Under the pieces are notes generated by a model that saw nothing but the letters and a program-made list of their open reading frames with translations, ran no database searches and had not been told where the DNA came from. Position numbers and translations under genes: made by a program. A DNA stretch of 64,000 nt, from the NCBI GenBank assembly GCA_963575745.1, contig CAUYUJ010020574.1:90196-154195 (forward strand), read 5' to 3'. The DNA comes from Prorocentrum cordatum (lineage: Eukaryota; Sar; Dinophyceae; Prorocentrales; Prorocentraceae). This document shows, in pieces, positions 32,214 to 41,289 of this stretch; position 1 is the first letter of the stretch; each line of letters opens with the position of its first letter.

Positions 32214-32357
32214 CAAACATAAACTGTTGGCGCTCCGCGCGGATTTCTTGGATCTGCGCTGGGACCCCCACCGCGGCGCCGCCCCTGGCGCGCTCCGCGA
32301 GCCAGGGAGGGGAGCCCAGCGCAGATCCAAGAAATCCGCGCGGAGCGCCAGAAATTC
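32214..32357. repeat. Hairpin element H1, copy 3
   Basis: Perfect 35-bp arms 32229-32263 and 32315-32349 (GGCGCTCCGCGCGGATTTCT...GCGCTGGG and complement) around a 51-base loop. Preceded by an (AGA)n tract at 32173-32207. Confidence 0.9.
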
Positions 32358-32394
32358 ATTGAAGGGGCCCCAGGGCACATAAATAAATACACAC

Positions 32395-32530
32395 AAATAA
32401 ACACATTCCCCATATTGTCCCTATATTTTCTGTGTTTTTGTCTCCCCCCCCACTTCCCATACTTTCCCATATTTTCCTGGGACTCGACGATTCATTGTGT
32501 CTGTGTTTTTCCCCCTCCTGATTTATGCTT
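32395..32530. repeat. Dispersed repeat family D6, copy 2
   Basis: CCCCATATTGTCC, TTTGTCTCCCCCCCCACTTC, CGATTCATTGTGTCTGTG and CCCTCCTGAT in the same order as at 22670-22815. Confidence 0.7.
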
Positions 32531-32597
32531 GTGGCGTTTTCTCCTCTTCGACCCTTTTGGGCCCCCACTTCCCTGGCTTATGGCGTTTTTTGGAGGC

Positions 32598-32786
32598 CTG
32601 GAGATTGGCACCAACACCAGCACAGGGGGTTGCCTCCACATGGGGAAGATGATCCTAGATTCCGGTGTTGGTGGTAATATCTCGGTCACTCTGGAAGCCA
32701 GAACATTACCACATTCGCCGAGATCGGGATCGTCTTCCCTCGGTGGAGGCACACCGCCGATCTTGGTGTTGGTGTCAACCTCTGGG
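32598..32786. repeat. Long imperfect palindrome
   Basis: The left arm (GATTGGCACCAACACCAGC, TTGCCTCCACATGGGGAAGA, GTGGTAATATCTCGG) pairs with the right arm (CATTACCAC, GGGATCGTCTTCCCTCGGTG, CTTGGTGTTGGTGTCAACC). About 90-base arms with scattered mismatches. Intronic relative to the minus-strand gene. Confidence 0.75.
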
Positions 32787-32844
32787 CCTGCGAGTTTTTT
32801 CTTCCTCGACCCTTCTTGGGCCCCCCCCGCCCCCGAGCCTCGCC

Positions 32845-32980
32845 CTTGGCGGCCAGGGCGCCGGCCCAGGCGCCGGGCTGCTCGGGGGCCTCCTGCGCCC
32901 GCCGCTCCAGGGCGCCCAGCCGCCGCTCCAGCGCGTCTCCTCGGGCGGCGTGCGCCTCGGCGGCCTCTCGCGGCGCGCGG
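32845..32980 (-). CDS. Exon, coiled-coil protein
   Basis: About 45 codons on the minus strand starting after GAAAAAG. It reads RAPREAAEAHAARGDALERR then LGALERRAQEAPEQPGAWAG. Ala/Glu/Arg-rich with clear heptads and the same LERR-QEAP wording as the large exons. The donor is uncertain (a GC donor after GGCGAG is possible). Confidence 0.58.
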
Positions 32981-33033
32981 CTTTTTCCCCCGGGGCCGTG
33001 GGCGACCCCTAAGATTTTAGGAGAAAAAAACAA

Positions 33034-33170
33034 ACCTACCTCGTTTTTGACCACCCTCGCTTCCAAGAGATACCAGACGATGCCAAATTGCAGCCTGTAC
33101 TGGTCAGGCGGCTTGACGAGGAGGCGCGTGGTATGGCTTGGTTTTGCCTGGAAGCGAAAGCGGGGTAGGT
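33034..33170. mobile_element. ACCTACC-ended element I1, copy 1
   Basis: 137 bp running from ACCTACCTCGTTTTTGA to CGAAAGCGGGGTAGGT. The ends are inverted (ACCTACC-CG-TTT). About 90% identical by eye to 36844-36982, with a little shared sequence outside both ends (AAACAA and ATTCACGCTCTGA). It sits in the spacer between two coiled-coil exons. Confidence 0.75.
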
Positions 33171-33530
33171 AATTCACGCTCTGAGATTTGGACGCCCGAA
33201 ATGGGTACGGAAAGAACGGGTACGATGCCCAGCAGCAGTTCCTGCTCTTTTTGAGCAGGGCTCGCTGTCCGCGCCGCCGCGGCCTGTGTCCATTTGAAAC
33301 GGGAGGCCTCCTGCCCAACAGCGGCCGCTGTTGGTTCGGGACAACATCTGCTGTTGCCGTGCCCTTTTCGGGCGCCCAAATAAGAGAACCTGAAACACCG
33401 AAACCCAGAAGAAAGAGCCCCACAACAGCAGATTCATAACACATGTCCATTGGTTTTGCGCAAAAATGCGCACGTTCCCGCCACTTCAGACCGGGCTGCG
33501 ACGGGTCAGCCCTTCGGAGAATCCGCCGAC

Positions 33531-33630
33531 CTCGCTGCCGTTCGCCGGAGCGCCGCTGCCGGAGCGCCCCCGCTCGCCGTCCTCCACCCTCCTCTCGAGG
33601 GCGAGCATCCGCTCGCCATACTGCTCGAAC
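33531..33630 (-). CDS. Exon, coiled-coil protein
   Basis: About 33 codons between the acceptor CTCCCGAG and a GTCGGC donor. Reads FEQYGERMLALERRVEDGER followed by a Gly/Ser tail. The ALERRVEDG wording matches the larger exons. Confidence 0.55.
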
Positions 33631-34094
33631 CTCGGGAGTGCAGTCAGAATCGGCAGTAAGCATGGAGTTCAAGCATGCAAGAGATCCTTGGAGCGGCACA
33701 GAAGCCAAGGATGCGCGCGTGCGCCCAAACGTGCACACGATGGCACGAACCGCAGGAAGCAAGGTGCCTTTGCGGTAGGGGCCCATCCCTGAAGCCACTT
33801 TTGACAGCACTGTCCCAGATCCGGGCCAATCCACGGCCTGGTCGTGGCCCATCGCTCGACCCAGACCGAAGCCCGAAACACTCCGTGGATCGATCTTCCG
33901 ATCGACCACCCTGATGCCGATCGGTCAAGAGGCCGGTAACCTTCCCACCCCCGGGTCAAAAGACCAAGGGTCCGCAAGGTTTGAGCAGCAGCTCGGCCTC
34001 ATTGCGGGCCAACCAGAGCCCCTTGTTAAGAATGTCAGGCAACGAGCACGGATCCGTGCCGTCGCCAAAGAAAAAACCCTGGCTTCGGGCAACA

Positions 34095-34420
34095 GTAGAT
34101 GAACGTTTTCTTATTCATCGTTTCGACATTGGGTGGAAGAAGCCTGCTTTTCTCTTGCATGGCTTTCGCCACCCCCCTCGCCCCTCTTCAGGCGGATACT
34201 GGCGTGCAAGTGTCTTTCGACTTGCGTGAACTCCGCACGTGCCAGTCGTTTGCGGCTCGCTTCAGGTTCAGGCTCCCCCATGTCCATGCAAGTCAACTTA
34301 CCAGTTCCTCTGCTCAGTGCGACTACTGTGTTGCAGCAGTGCGTCCTGTCGGGGAGGCTCCACCTGCCTGAGAAACAGGCGCCGAAACCAACTCAGATCT
34401 ACTCCAGGGGGTGGGGGTAG
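34095..34420. repeat. Dispersed repeat (as 1967-2350) containing MITE M2 copy 3
   Basis: Outer words match 2090-2260 (ACGTTTTCTTATTC, GTTTCGACATTGGGTGGAAG, GATCTACTCCA). At 34144-34302 it contains the third M2 copy (CGGATACTGGCGTGCAAGTG ... CATGCAAGTCAACTTACC). Confidence 0.65.
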
Positions 34421-34684
34421 GGAGAGGGGGTGCGAGGGCCCGCGCCGATCGGCAAAACAAGGAATAAGAAAACGATCACTAGAAGGAACGCCCGCGCTGA
34501 TGTTTCAGGTACGGCGCGCCCACGCGGTCCCGATGTCGAGATCCTCCCGGGCGCAGGTGACAAGGGGAGGTCTCCGTGCCCTGCACTAGTTATCCCAGCT
34601 GTGCCGCCATCGGCGTAGGGGCGCGCGAAGGCGCGAAAGACCTGCTCGATCAAGCATCGAGGGATCGGCGATCTGATCGGGCAC

Positions 34685-34783
34685 CGATCGGCGGATCAGG
34701 CCCGTCTGAAGCCCGAGCACGCCCCTCCACTCGTCGTGGGAGAAGTCCATCTGGTCGAGCCTCTCGTTCTGCGACTCGATCGC
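34685..34783 (-). CDS. Exon, coiled-coil protein
   Basis: 33 codons between the acceptor CCCCTCCAG and a GTGCCC donor: AIESQNERLDQMDFSHDEWR then GVLGLQTGLIRRS. Balanced composition, which low-complexity frames here never show; one of the more convincing short exons. Confidence 0.6.
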
Positions 34784-34988
34784 CTGGAGGGGCCAAGCAG
34801 TGAAGAGGCGGGGACAGCTCGGAGCGGCACGGCCAGGAACTGCTGCTCAGCGCGTGTCGCGGCGGCGGCCCGAGCGCCATGCTATGCCCTGCAAGCAAGT
34901 AAAAATGGGACTGGGACCCGAACCGCGGTGGGCCAAAGCTCGCGGCGCGACACGCCAAGCGAAACATCCTGACCGTGTGCTGCTTTTC

Positions 34989-35127
34989 CTGCTTCGATCG
35001 CCGAGTCCAGCCGGCTCTGCAGCTTCACCGCCTTCGAGTACTGGTCGTCGTAGAGCTGCCTGTGGCTCGCGTTCGTCTCCTCGAGCAGCTGCTCCAGCGA
35101 GGCCTGCCGCTCGGCCAGCGCGGAGAC
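34989..35127 (-). CDS. Exon, coiled-coil protein
   Basis: About 46 codons after the acceptor CTCGGAAG: VSALAERQASLEQLLEETNA then LYDDQYSKAVKLQSRLDSAI. Classic coiled coil with a break at Tyr-Asp-Asp. The 3' boundary fits AG followed by a GA donor (GAAAAG). Confidence 0.65.
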
Positions 35128-35214
35128 CTTCCGAGGATGTCGTGTTTGTTCTCTTGAGGGAGGGGGGTACACGTGGTTGAGCTTGCGCTTCCAGGCCCAG
35201 ACATGTGGGCGTCG

Positions 35215-35350
35215 GGATGGAGATCACGAAGGGAGATGTTCGTCGTTTCTGGCCTCCAGGAGCCCTCGCTGGGCTCCAAGATCGTCAAGAAAGGACTCAA
35301 GGATGCGAAACTGGCCCTTGGGAAAGGGTCACGTCTTCTGAGGACCGCGT
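35215..35350 (+). repeat. Dispersed repeat family D1
   Basis: GGCCTCCAGGAGCCCTCGCT-GGGCTCC then GGGAAAGGGTC, in D1 order; diverged. Confidence 0.55.
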
Positions 35351-35728
35351 ATGGACAAAATCAAGAAGCCGGATGCATGGGCGCTTCCAGCGACATCGGG
35401 GACAACTGTCCAGACGCAGCCAGAGGTATCAGATGAGCAGTAGACACACACACACACACGCAGCAATGGAGACTGCACGTTCTGCCTATGACCCTCCACA
35501 GTGGCTCCGAGACTTCTGCGGGTCTCTTGGCCATCGGGGGAGAACAGCCTTCTGTGTGGCACTTGCTGGTGGGCTGACTTCTCGACTGGTACCCCAACAG
35601 TATGGCCTAAGGCTCAAGCTTGCCCCTCCCACTCGACGGTGAGCTGGATCCCAAAGACTCCCCCCGGCAACACACATCATCCGACATGATTTGGGGCGGA
35701 GAGGGGGGGGAAGAAAAACCGTGTTTGT

Positions 35729-35923
35729 CCTACGGCAGGTTCGTGTCGTGTCGACCCCGGCGTTGGTTTTTGACACCGCAGGGATCGTTCAACCTTGAAC
35801 GATCGGCCGTTGCCGCAACGTCCGACCGTTCAACATCGATCGATTCTGGGTCGCCGGCGGCGTTCAACCTTGAACGTCCGCGCTGGGGTCGCCGCTGGTC
35901 GACACGACGCAGACCTACCGTAC
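35729..35923. mobile_element. TIR element, about 195 bp
   Basis: Left end CTACGGCAGGTTCGTGTCGT-GTCGACC pairs with the complement of the right end (GTACGGTAGGTCTGCGTCGT-GTCGACC). Internal GTTCAACCTTGAACG palindromes occur twice. No ORF. Part of the interior resembles 2030-2090. Confidence 0.6.
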
Positions 35924-36055
35924 CCTGTTCCTTCACCCCCTCTCTCTGCCGAGCTGGCCACCCTCCTCCGCGATCTCCGCCCTCCCCGACTGCCGACGGG
36001 GACCTTCCCCAGAGGTCCGACGCTTCGACTGCCGACGGGGACCTTCCCCAGAGGT

Positions 36056-36182
36056 CGACCCTCCTCCTCCTCCTCCTCCTCCTCCTCCTCCTCCTCCTCC
36101 TCCTCCCTCCTCCTCTTCCTCCTCCTCCTCGAAAATGAAAACAACGGGGCTCTGACCCTTTCCCCGGCCCCGTTGTTTTCAT
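36056..36182. repeat. (TCC)n tract and a 16-bp stem-loop
   Basis: Pyrimidine tract to 36130, then ATGAAAACAACGGGGC (36135-36150) and its exact complement at 36167-36182 around a 16-base loop. Confidence 0.85.
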
Positions 36183-36235
36183 CCCGAGCTGTTCCTGCAC
36201 GGCCCTGTGGGGCCCAGCGAAGGCCCCCCGGACGC

Positions 36236-36440
36236 GAGCATGATGTTGCTCGCATCGTGCTTAAGGACTACACTCAAAAAATACTGTCGAGCACCCGGGC
36301 AAAGTATCGAAACAGTGGTTGCCCGACACGCTAGCGAAGTGTCGAACGAGCAGCGCCTCCCAGGGCCCGACACGTGAAAGCCCTCCAATTTCGATACTTT
36401 CTTGGTGCTCGACATTCTTTCGGGCGATCAAAACTAAAAA
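36236..36440 (+). repeat. Dispersed repeat D5, copy 2
   Basis: Matches 31540-31725. Inside it, GTCGAGCACC...AAGTATCGAAA and TTTCGATACTTTCTTGGTGC form an inverted pair. Confidence 0.7.
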
Positions 36441-36461
36441 ACGATTGGAACATTCGGGGAT

Positions 36462-36680
36462 CTGCTGACCCAGGTCAATGCAGACCCGGGACAGTCAGGC
36501 CTTGCAAAATCCTGCAAGATACTGCAGGATCCTGCACCCAAACCTGGGTCAACGCGAAGGATCCTGCAAGAGCCTGCAGGATCCTGCACCCACTGACCCG
36601 GTTCAATGCGACCCTGGCCCTGCAGGATCCTGAAATCTCTGGCGCTCTGGCTGACCCCCGTTTGCATTGACCCCCGTCTC
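36462..36680 (+). repeat. Dispersed repeat D7, copy 1
   Basis: Subrepeats of ATCCTGCAAGA-CCTGCAGGATCCTGCACCC, then GGCGCTCTGGCTGACCCCCG-TTTGCAT. Matches 61025-61260 in order and orientation. Confidence 0.75.
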
Positions 36681-36710
36681 TTTCGACTGCTCGCAGGACT
36701 GACCCTGGGT

Positions 36711-37029
36711 AAGAGTGACCCTTGGTGCGCGACTTTTGGGGGGCCGCGGGGGGACCAACCCTAGGCGCGCAAGCAGCTGCTACTGCCTCGTTTTTAGCCG
36801 TCTGGGGACCCATCAGTTCGCGCACCAGATAGAGGGAAAACAAACCTACTTTTCGTTTTTGACCACCCTCGGTTCCAAGAGATACCAAACGATGCCAAAC
36901 TACGGCCTGTACTGGTCAGGCCGCTCGACGAGGAGGCGCGTGGTATGGCTTGGTCTTGCCTGGAAGCGAAAGCGGGGTAGGTCATTCACGCTCTGACCAA
37001 AGGCCAGTCCGGCGAAAGGTCACTCTTAC
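36711..37029. mobile_element. Possible TIR element nesting I1 copy 2
   Basis: Bounded by GTAAGAGTGACC and its exact complement GGTCACTCTTAC. Inside, 36844-36982 is a copy of element I1 (see 33034-33170). The left border region resembles 60580-60610. Confidence 0.5.
36844..36982. mobile_element. ACCTACC-ended element I1, copy 2
   Basis: 139 bp, from ACCTACTTTTCGTTTTTGA to CGAAAGCGGGGTAGGT, nearly identical to the copy at 33034. It lies just 3' (minus sense) of the exon at 37071-37206, so it too would be intronic. Confidence 0.75.
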
Positions 37030-37070
37030 GTCTAGTCGACCCTTGAGCCCCGAAGGATAAAAACGCGAAC

Positions 37071-37206
37071 ATGTCCGGGCCGCCTCCGCTTCGCACGCCC
37101 GCCGATCGGCCTCCGCGGGCGCGGCGCCGGGCCTGCCCTCCGGGGCGGCGCCGGGGTGCTGGCGGTCGCCCTGGGCCCGAAGCGCCTCGGTCTCCCGCCG
37201 GAGCTC
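37071..37206 (-). CDS. Exon, coiled-coil protein
   Basis: About 45 codons on the minus strand from the acceptor CTTCCAG to a GTTCGC donor: ELRRETEALRAQGDRQHPGA, a Pro/Gly/Ala linker, then EADRRACEAEAARTC. Helical ends and a flexible middle. Strand and style fit the exon series. Confidence 0.52.
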
Positions 37207-37344
37207 CTGGAAGGGGGGGGAGGAGGAGGATCGTGGATCGAGGAGGAGGATCGAGGATGGATCGAGGAGGAGGAGGATCTTATAGAAGATCGAGGCGGAG
37301 CATCGAGGAGGAGGAAGCATTTACAGCATCCCGCAATTGCTGGT

Positions 37345-37908
37345 AAGAGTGAGGGGGCGGCCGGGACGTCGGCAGTCTGCGATGCGAGGCTCTGAAGAAG
37401 CCAGCCGCAGGCGCCTACTTTTCGCAAATTCTACAACGAGCCCGCCGCAGGCGCCGTCTCTTTGTTAAAACAATGTGGGTGGGTCGCGGGTGGGCTGCTG
37501 CTGGGTCGCGGGTAGGTCGCGGGTGGGTCGCGTGCCGGGTCGCGGGTGGATCGCGGGTGGGTCGCCGATGGGTCGCGGGCCGGGTCGCGGGTGGGTCGCG
37601 GACCGGGTCGCGGGCCGGGTCGCGGGGTGGGTAGCGGGCTGGGTCGCGGGGTGGGTCGCGGGGTGGGTCGTGGGGTGGGTCGCGGGGTGGGTCGCGGATG
37701 GGTCGCGGGTGGGTGGCGGGTGGGTCGCTGGTGGGTCGCGGGTGGGTCGCGGGCTGGGATGCGGGGGGGACGACGACAACAACAACGCGACGCAACGCAA
37801 CGCAACGCAACGCGACGCAACGCAACGTAACGCAACCCAGCGCAACGCAACGCAACGCAACGCAACAACAACAACAACAACAACAGCAACAACAACGACA
37901 ACACCACC

Positions 37909-37939
<31 letters not shown>

Positions 37940-38290
37940 GCAACAACAGCCACAACAACACCACCAACAACAACACCAACACCACCACCAACAACAACAA
38001 CATCAGCACCAACCACAACAACACCAACAACACCAAAAGCAACAACAACAACACCACCACCAACAACACCACTAACAACAACAATAACACTAACACCAAC
38101 AACACCACCACCAGCAGCAACAACCACAACAACAGCAGCAGCAACAACAACCATAACAACAACAGCAGCAGCAATAACAACAACAACAACAACAACAACA
38201 ACAGCAGCAACAACAACAGCAACAGCAAAAACAACAACATCACCATCACCATCACCATCATCAACACCAACACCAACAACAACAATCATT
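37345..38290 (+). repeat. Composite repeat C5, copy 1
   Basis: Head (GTAAGAGTGAGG, GACGTCGGCAG, ACAACGAGCCCGCCGCAGGC), then a 9-11 base GGGTCGCGGGT array (37470-37770), a (CGCAA)n tract (37790-37865) and a 420-base (AAC)n tract. Poly-Gln, poly-Thr and poly-Val ORFs of up to 320 codons are artefacts. Confidence 0.85.
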
Positions 38291-38309
38291 TTAAGACGCA
38301 GCACCCTGG

Positions 38310-38570
38310 AGATGCGGATAAGAGTGAGGGTCGGTGGGGACGTCGGCAGCTTGCGAGACCCTGGAGAAGCCCGCCGTAGGTGCCAAAGTGTCACAAATTA
38401 TACAACGAGCCCGCCGCAGGCGCCCTTTTTTCGTTAAGCCAATGTGAGTCGGTCGCGGGTGGGTCGCGGGTGGATCGCAAATGGGTCGCGGGGTGGGTCG
38501 CGGGTGGGTCGCTGGTGGGTCGCTGTTGGGTCGCGGGTGGGTCGCGCGTGGGTCGCGGATGTAGAAGGCA
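38310..38570 (+). repeat. Composite repeat C5, copy 2
   Basis: The same head (AAGAGTGAGGGTCGG, GACGTCGGCAGC, ACAACGAGCCCGCCGCAGGC) followed by a shorter GGGTCGCGGGT array. Confidence 0.85.
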
Positions 38571-38724
38571 GAAAATCCACCCCCTTAGTAATCACCCCGA
38601 CAAGCGAAGCCGTTTAGTAAACGCACACAAGGAAGGAATCGAACACAGCAAGGCTGATTAATAAACGCCCAAGGCCGTTTAGAAAACGTCAATTGTCGGG
38701 TCCGGGTCGATTTTCCTCCCTTAA

Positions 38725-39020
38725 AGATAAGTCGCGGGGGGTGGGTCGCGGGTGGGTCTCGGGATGGGTCGCGGGTGGGTCGCGGGTGGGTCGCTGATGG
38801 GTCGCGGGGTGGGCCGCGCGTGGGTCGCGGGGTGGGCCGCAGGTAGGTCGCGGGTGGGTCGCGGGTGGGTCGCGGGGTGGGTCGCGGGTGGGTCGCGGGG
38901 TGGGTCGCGGGGTGGGTCGCGGGGTGGGTCGCGGGGTAGCTCGCGGGGCGGGTCGCGGGTGGATCGCGGGTGGGGCCACAACAACAGCAACAACACCACC
39001 AACAACAACAACAACAATTA
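38725..39020 (+). repeat. Third GGGTCGCGGGT array with (AAC)n
   Basis: About 24 units of GGGTCGCGGGT/GGTGGGTCGCGG, then a short (AAC)n tract to 39018. The head is not recognisable. Confidence 0.85.
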
Positions 39021-39650
39021 CTAGCACGTGGGGACACTCCGTTCTCACCAGTGCCAGGGTTTTCATAGGAGGCGGGCAATACCCCCACTTTGTGGGGGGG
39101 CCGGTTCAAGCTCTACCAAATTTCCAAACGACTCTTCGCCACCACCCACACCCAGCTTCCCGCCCTATGACGTTCGGACACTTCACTTCGTGGCCTGCGG
39201 ACGACCGTGGCTACTACACTGGCGCATGGGTACAGTGACTTGTTGTGGTAACATTTTCTGTAAGCTAGCTTAGTATACGACTTTTCCCCCTGTTCCAACA
39301 CTGGACACCTGTACTGGTTTTTCGTGGTAACATGTTCCTGACGCTAGAATAGGAAACCACGGTAAACCAGTACGACGCCGGTACTGTCTGTAGGTCCTAC
39401 AATGATATGGACTGCTTTGGCTGGTGAGGCGCTAGCGTCTGATACGACGTTTTTCCGTTTCTGTACCACACAAGCGAAGACACTTATTTTGAGTGGTACC
39501 ACGTGGGTGGCGCCAGCATACCACAGGACTTGTTTCCGTTGTTGTGAGACGATACATGCTCATTCTTGTTCTGTGGTTGTCGTTCCGACCTCAATGTGCA
39601 ACACTGGCTCATTCGTCTACGAAATGCACGTGGGTAGCTCTCTCTGGCTG
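39020..39650. other. No gene recognised; one hairpin
   Basis: Mixed, less GC-rich sequence. GTACTGGTTTTTCGTGGT (39311) and ACCACGGTAAACCAGTAC (39356-39373) form a 17-18 bp imperfect stem. Confidence 0.5.
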
Positions 39651-39656
39651 GAGGTC

Positions 39657-39912
39657 CTGATGGTTGTGGTTGTCCCGATGGTTGTCGCGATGATTGTCCC
39701 GATGGTTGTCCCGATTGTTGTTCCGATGGTTATCCCGATGGTTGTCCCGATGGTTGTCCCGATCGTTGTCCCGATGGTTGTCCCGATGGTCGTCCCGATG
39801 GTTGTCCTGATGGTTGTGGTTGTCCCGATCGTTGTCCCGATGATTGTCCCGATGATTGTCCCGATGATTGTTCCGATGGTGGTCCCGATGGTTGTCCCGA
39901 TGGTTGTCAGCG
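39657..39912. repeat. 12-bp GATGGTTGTCCC minisatellite
   Basis: About 21 units of GATGGTTGTCCC and variants (GATCGTTGTCCC, GATGATTGTCCC), then (GGA)n at 39943-39965. It yields Pro-Met-Val-Val and Thr-Thr-Ile-Gly repeat frames, which I discard. Confidence 0.9.
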
Positions 39913-40082
39913 ATGCCGGATCCTCACGCCCCCCGCCGGAGGAGGAGGAGGAGGAGGAGGAGCAGGACAAGGAGGAAAGGAGAGAAGGGAGAAAGGAAGG
40001 AGGGGCGGGAACGGCGCTTGCACGCCCACCCACCGTCTTTTCCCCGCCGCGGCTCTGGACACATACGTGCTCTGGAGACATA

Positions 40083-40655
40083 CTAAAGAGACGAGTCCCT
40101 GCGCTCATCATCTTCTGGCATACGCCTGTCTCTGATGGCGCGGATCGGGCGCAATGCTGCCAGCTGGGCTCCTGGCAGCACTACATCAGGGGCCAAGTGT
40201 CCAAGCATGGTGCCGATGCGCCTCCTCGCGGATACATCGCCCGTGCGTGCGTGGGGCGCCAATGCCGCCAGGACGCCCTGGACGTGCGCCGGCATACCCA
40301 GATCCACCTGGTAATCCATGACATTCCCATACTCGGACTGCCCGAAAGAACGCCATACTGGCATGTGCCACCAATGGTCCTGTTTCGGGAAATAGGTGAT
40401 ACCATCCTTGACGTCGTCGGAGGCATTCCACAGAGCCATAGATGGCGGCTCCGTACCCATGGATCCCGTGTGTGTTGCCACAAATACATCCAGGCTCGCC
40501 ATGCGCCTGTATGACAGACCTGATACCACCTCGGAATGCACGTGAATACGCAGGAGCTGCAACAGCCTGCGCAAGCCAGCATACACCCAGCCGCCGTGCC
40601 CGCCGTATACCAAACCAGATGGTGCGCGCGCGAAGAAAAAACGAATGTGTCCCAT
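40083..40655 (-). CDS. Unrecognised 190-residue ORF
   Basis: A complete minus-strand ORF from ATG (in-frame TAA six bases upstream) to TAG, with balanced composition: MGHIRFFFARAPSGLVYGGH, then HWWHMPVWRSFGQSEYGNVM, ending MPEDDERRDSSL. Trp, His, Met and Tyr are well represented, unlike any low-complexity frame here. The DNA just upstream (40690-41050) is AT-rich. I do not recognise the family. A distant likeness to small-virus capsid proteins crossed my mind but I cannot support it. It may be a single exon, an intronless gene or an inserted foreign fragment. Confidence 0.45.
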   Translation of the reverse strand: MGHIRFFFARAPSGLVYGGHGGWVYAGLRRLLQLLRIHVHSEVVSGLSYRRMASLDVFVATHTGSMGTEPPSMALWNASDDVKDGITYFPKQDHWWHMPVWRSFGQSEYGNVMDYQVDLGMPAHVQGVLAALAPHARTGDVSARRRIGTMLGHLAPDVVLPGAQLAALRPIRAIRDRRMPEDDERRDSSL

Positions 40656-40689
40656 ATGGTATTATTTGACAGGGATGATGGCCCTGGCA

Positions 40690-41120
40690 TGCGCGCAACC
40701 GTTGTTGCAGAAGTTCGAAGCACGTGAAAAAGTTGCTCGCAAGAGCCCGTTTGACAGAAATGTTGAAAAAGTATTGGGTTTCCTAAGAAATCCGCAAGAG
40801 CGCGCGGGATGAATTTTTGAAACTTTTTTTTTTGAAAAACCATTGGGTTTTTCATGTTTTTATGTTAAAATCGCTACGAAAACTAAGGTTTTGGAAGGAT
40901 TTCATCTTGCGCGCGCGAGTGTGCACTTCGTGTCATTTTTTGCAAAGGATTCTTGAAGTTTGGTTATGTTAGAACAAGACATGTCATTTTATATTGTTTT
41001 TTGACAGGGAAAGCGGGCGTCAACAAAACAACCGGATCCGGACTCCCCCGTTTTGCCTGAGACTTCCTCACGAAAATGATGAAAATGTGGCTGCGGCCTA
41101 GGCGCGGCGAGGGGGGCGTG
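40690..41120. other. AT-rich non-coding stretch
   Basis: The most AT-rich stretch of this size in the window (runs such as GAAACTTTTTTTTTTGAAAA). No ORF, repeat copy or RNA gene recognised. As the 5' side of the minus-strand ORF at 40083-40655 it could hold regulatory sequence, but no motif is identified. Confidence 0.4.
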
Positions 41121-41127
41121 CACCAGG

Positions 41128-41270
41128 GGGCCCAACAATAATTATTCTTTAGAAGTAATAATATTCAACAACAAAAACGACGCAACAAGCATTATCCCCA
41201 CTACGGCTTCCCACTTCAGACACGCACCCAGGGACAATGAATGACTGTTCGGCCACCTCACTCGGACTGT
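41128..41270 (+). repeat. Repeat pair D8, copy 1
   Basis: CAACAATAATTATTCTT, CAACAACAAAAACG and CACGCACCCAGGGACAATGA. The same order occurs at 41950-42165. Confidence 0.65.
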
Positions 41271-41289
41271 TCGCTCCTATCTGCTCCCG

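Noticed and set aside
36135-36182. Stem-loop resembling a bacterial rho-independent terminator
   Set aside because: Eukaryotic context, no gene ends there on either strand, and no defined T-run follows the stem.
37431-38437. Poly-Leu, poly-Val and poly-Gln/Thr ORFs of about 280-320 codons
   Set aside because: Translations of (AAC)n, (CGCAA)n and GGGTCGCGG arrays.
37470-38980. Telomere-like G-rich repeat
   Set aside because: The unit GGGTCGCGGGT is not the TTTAGGG-type repeat expected in dinoflagellates, and the arrays are internal.
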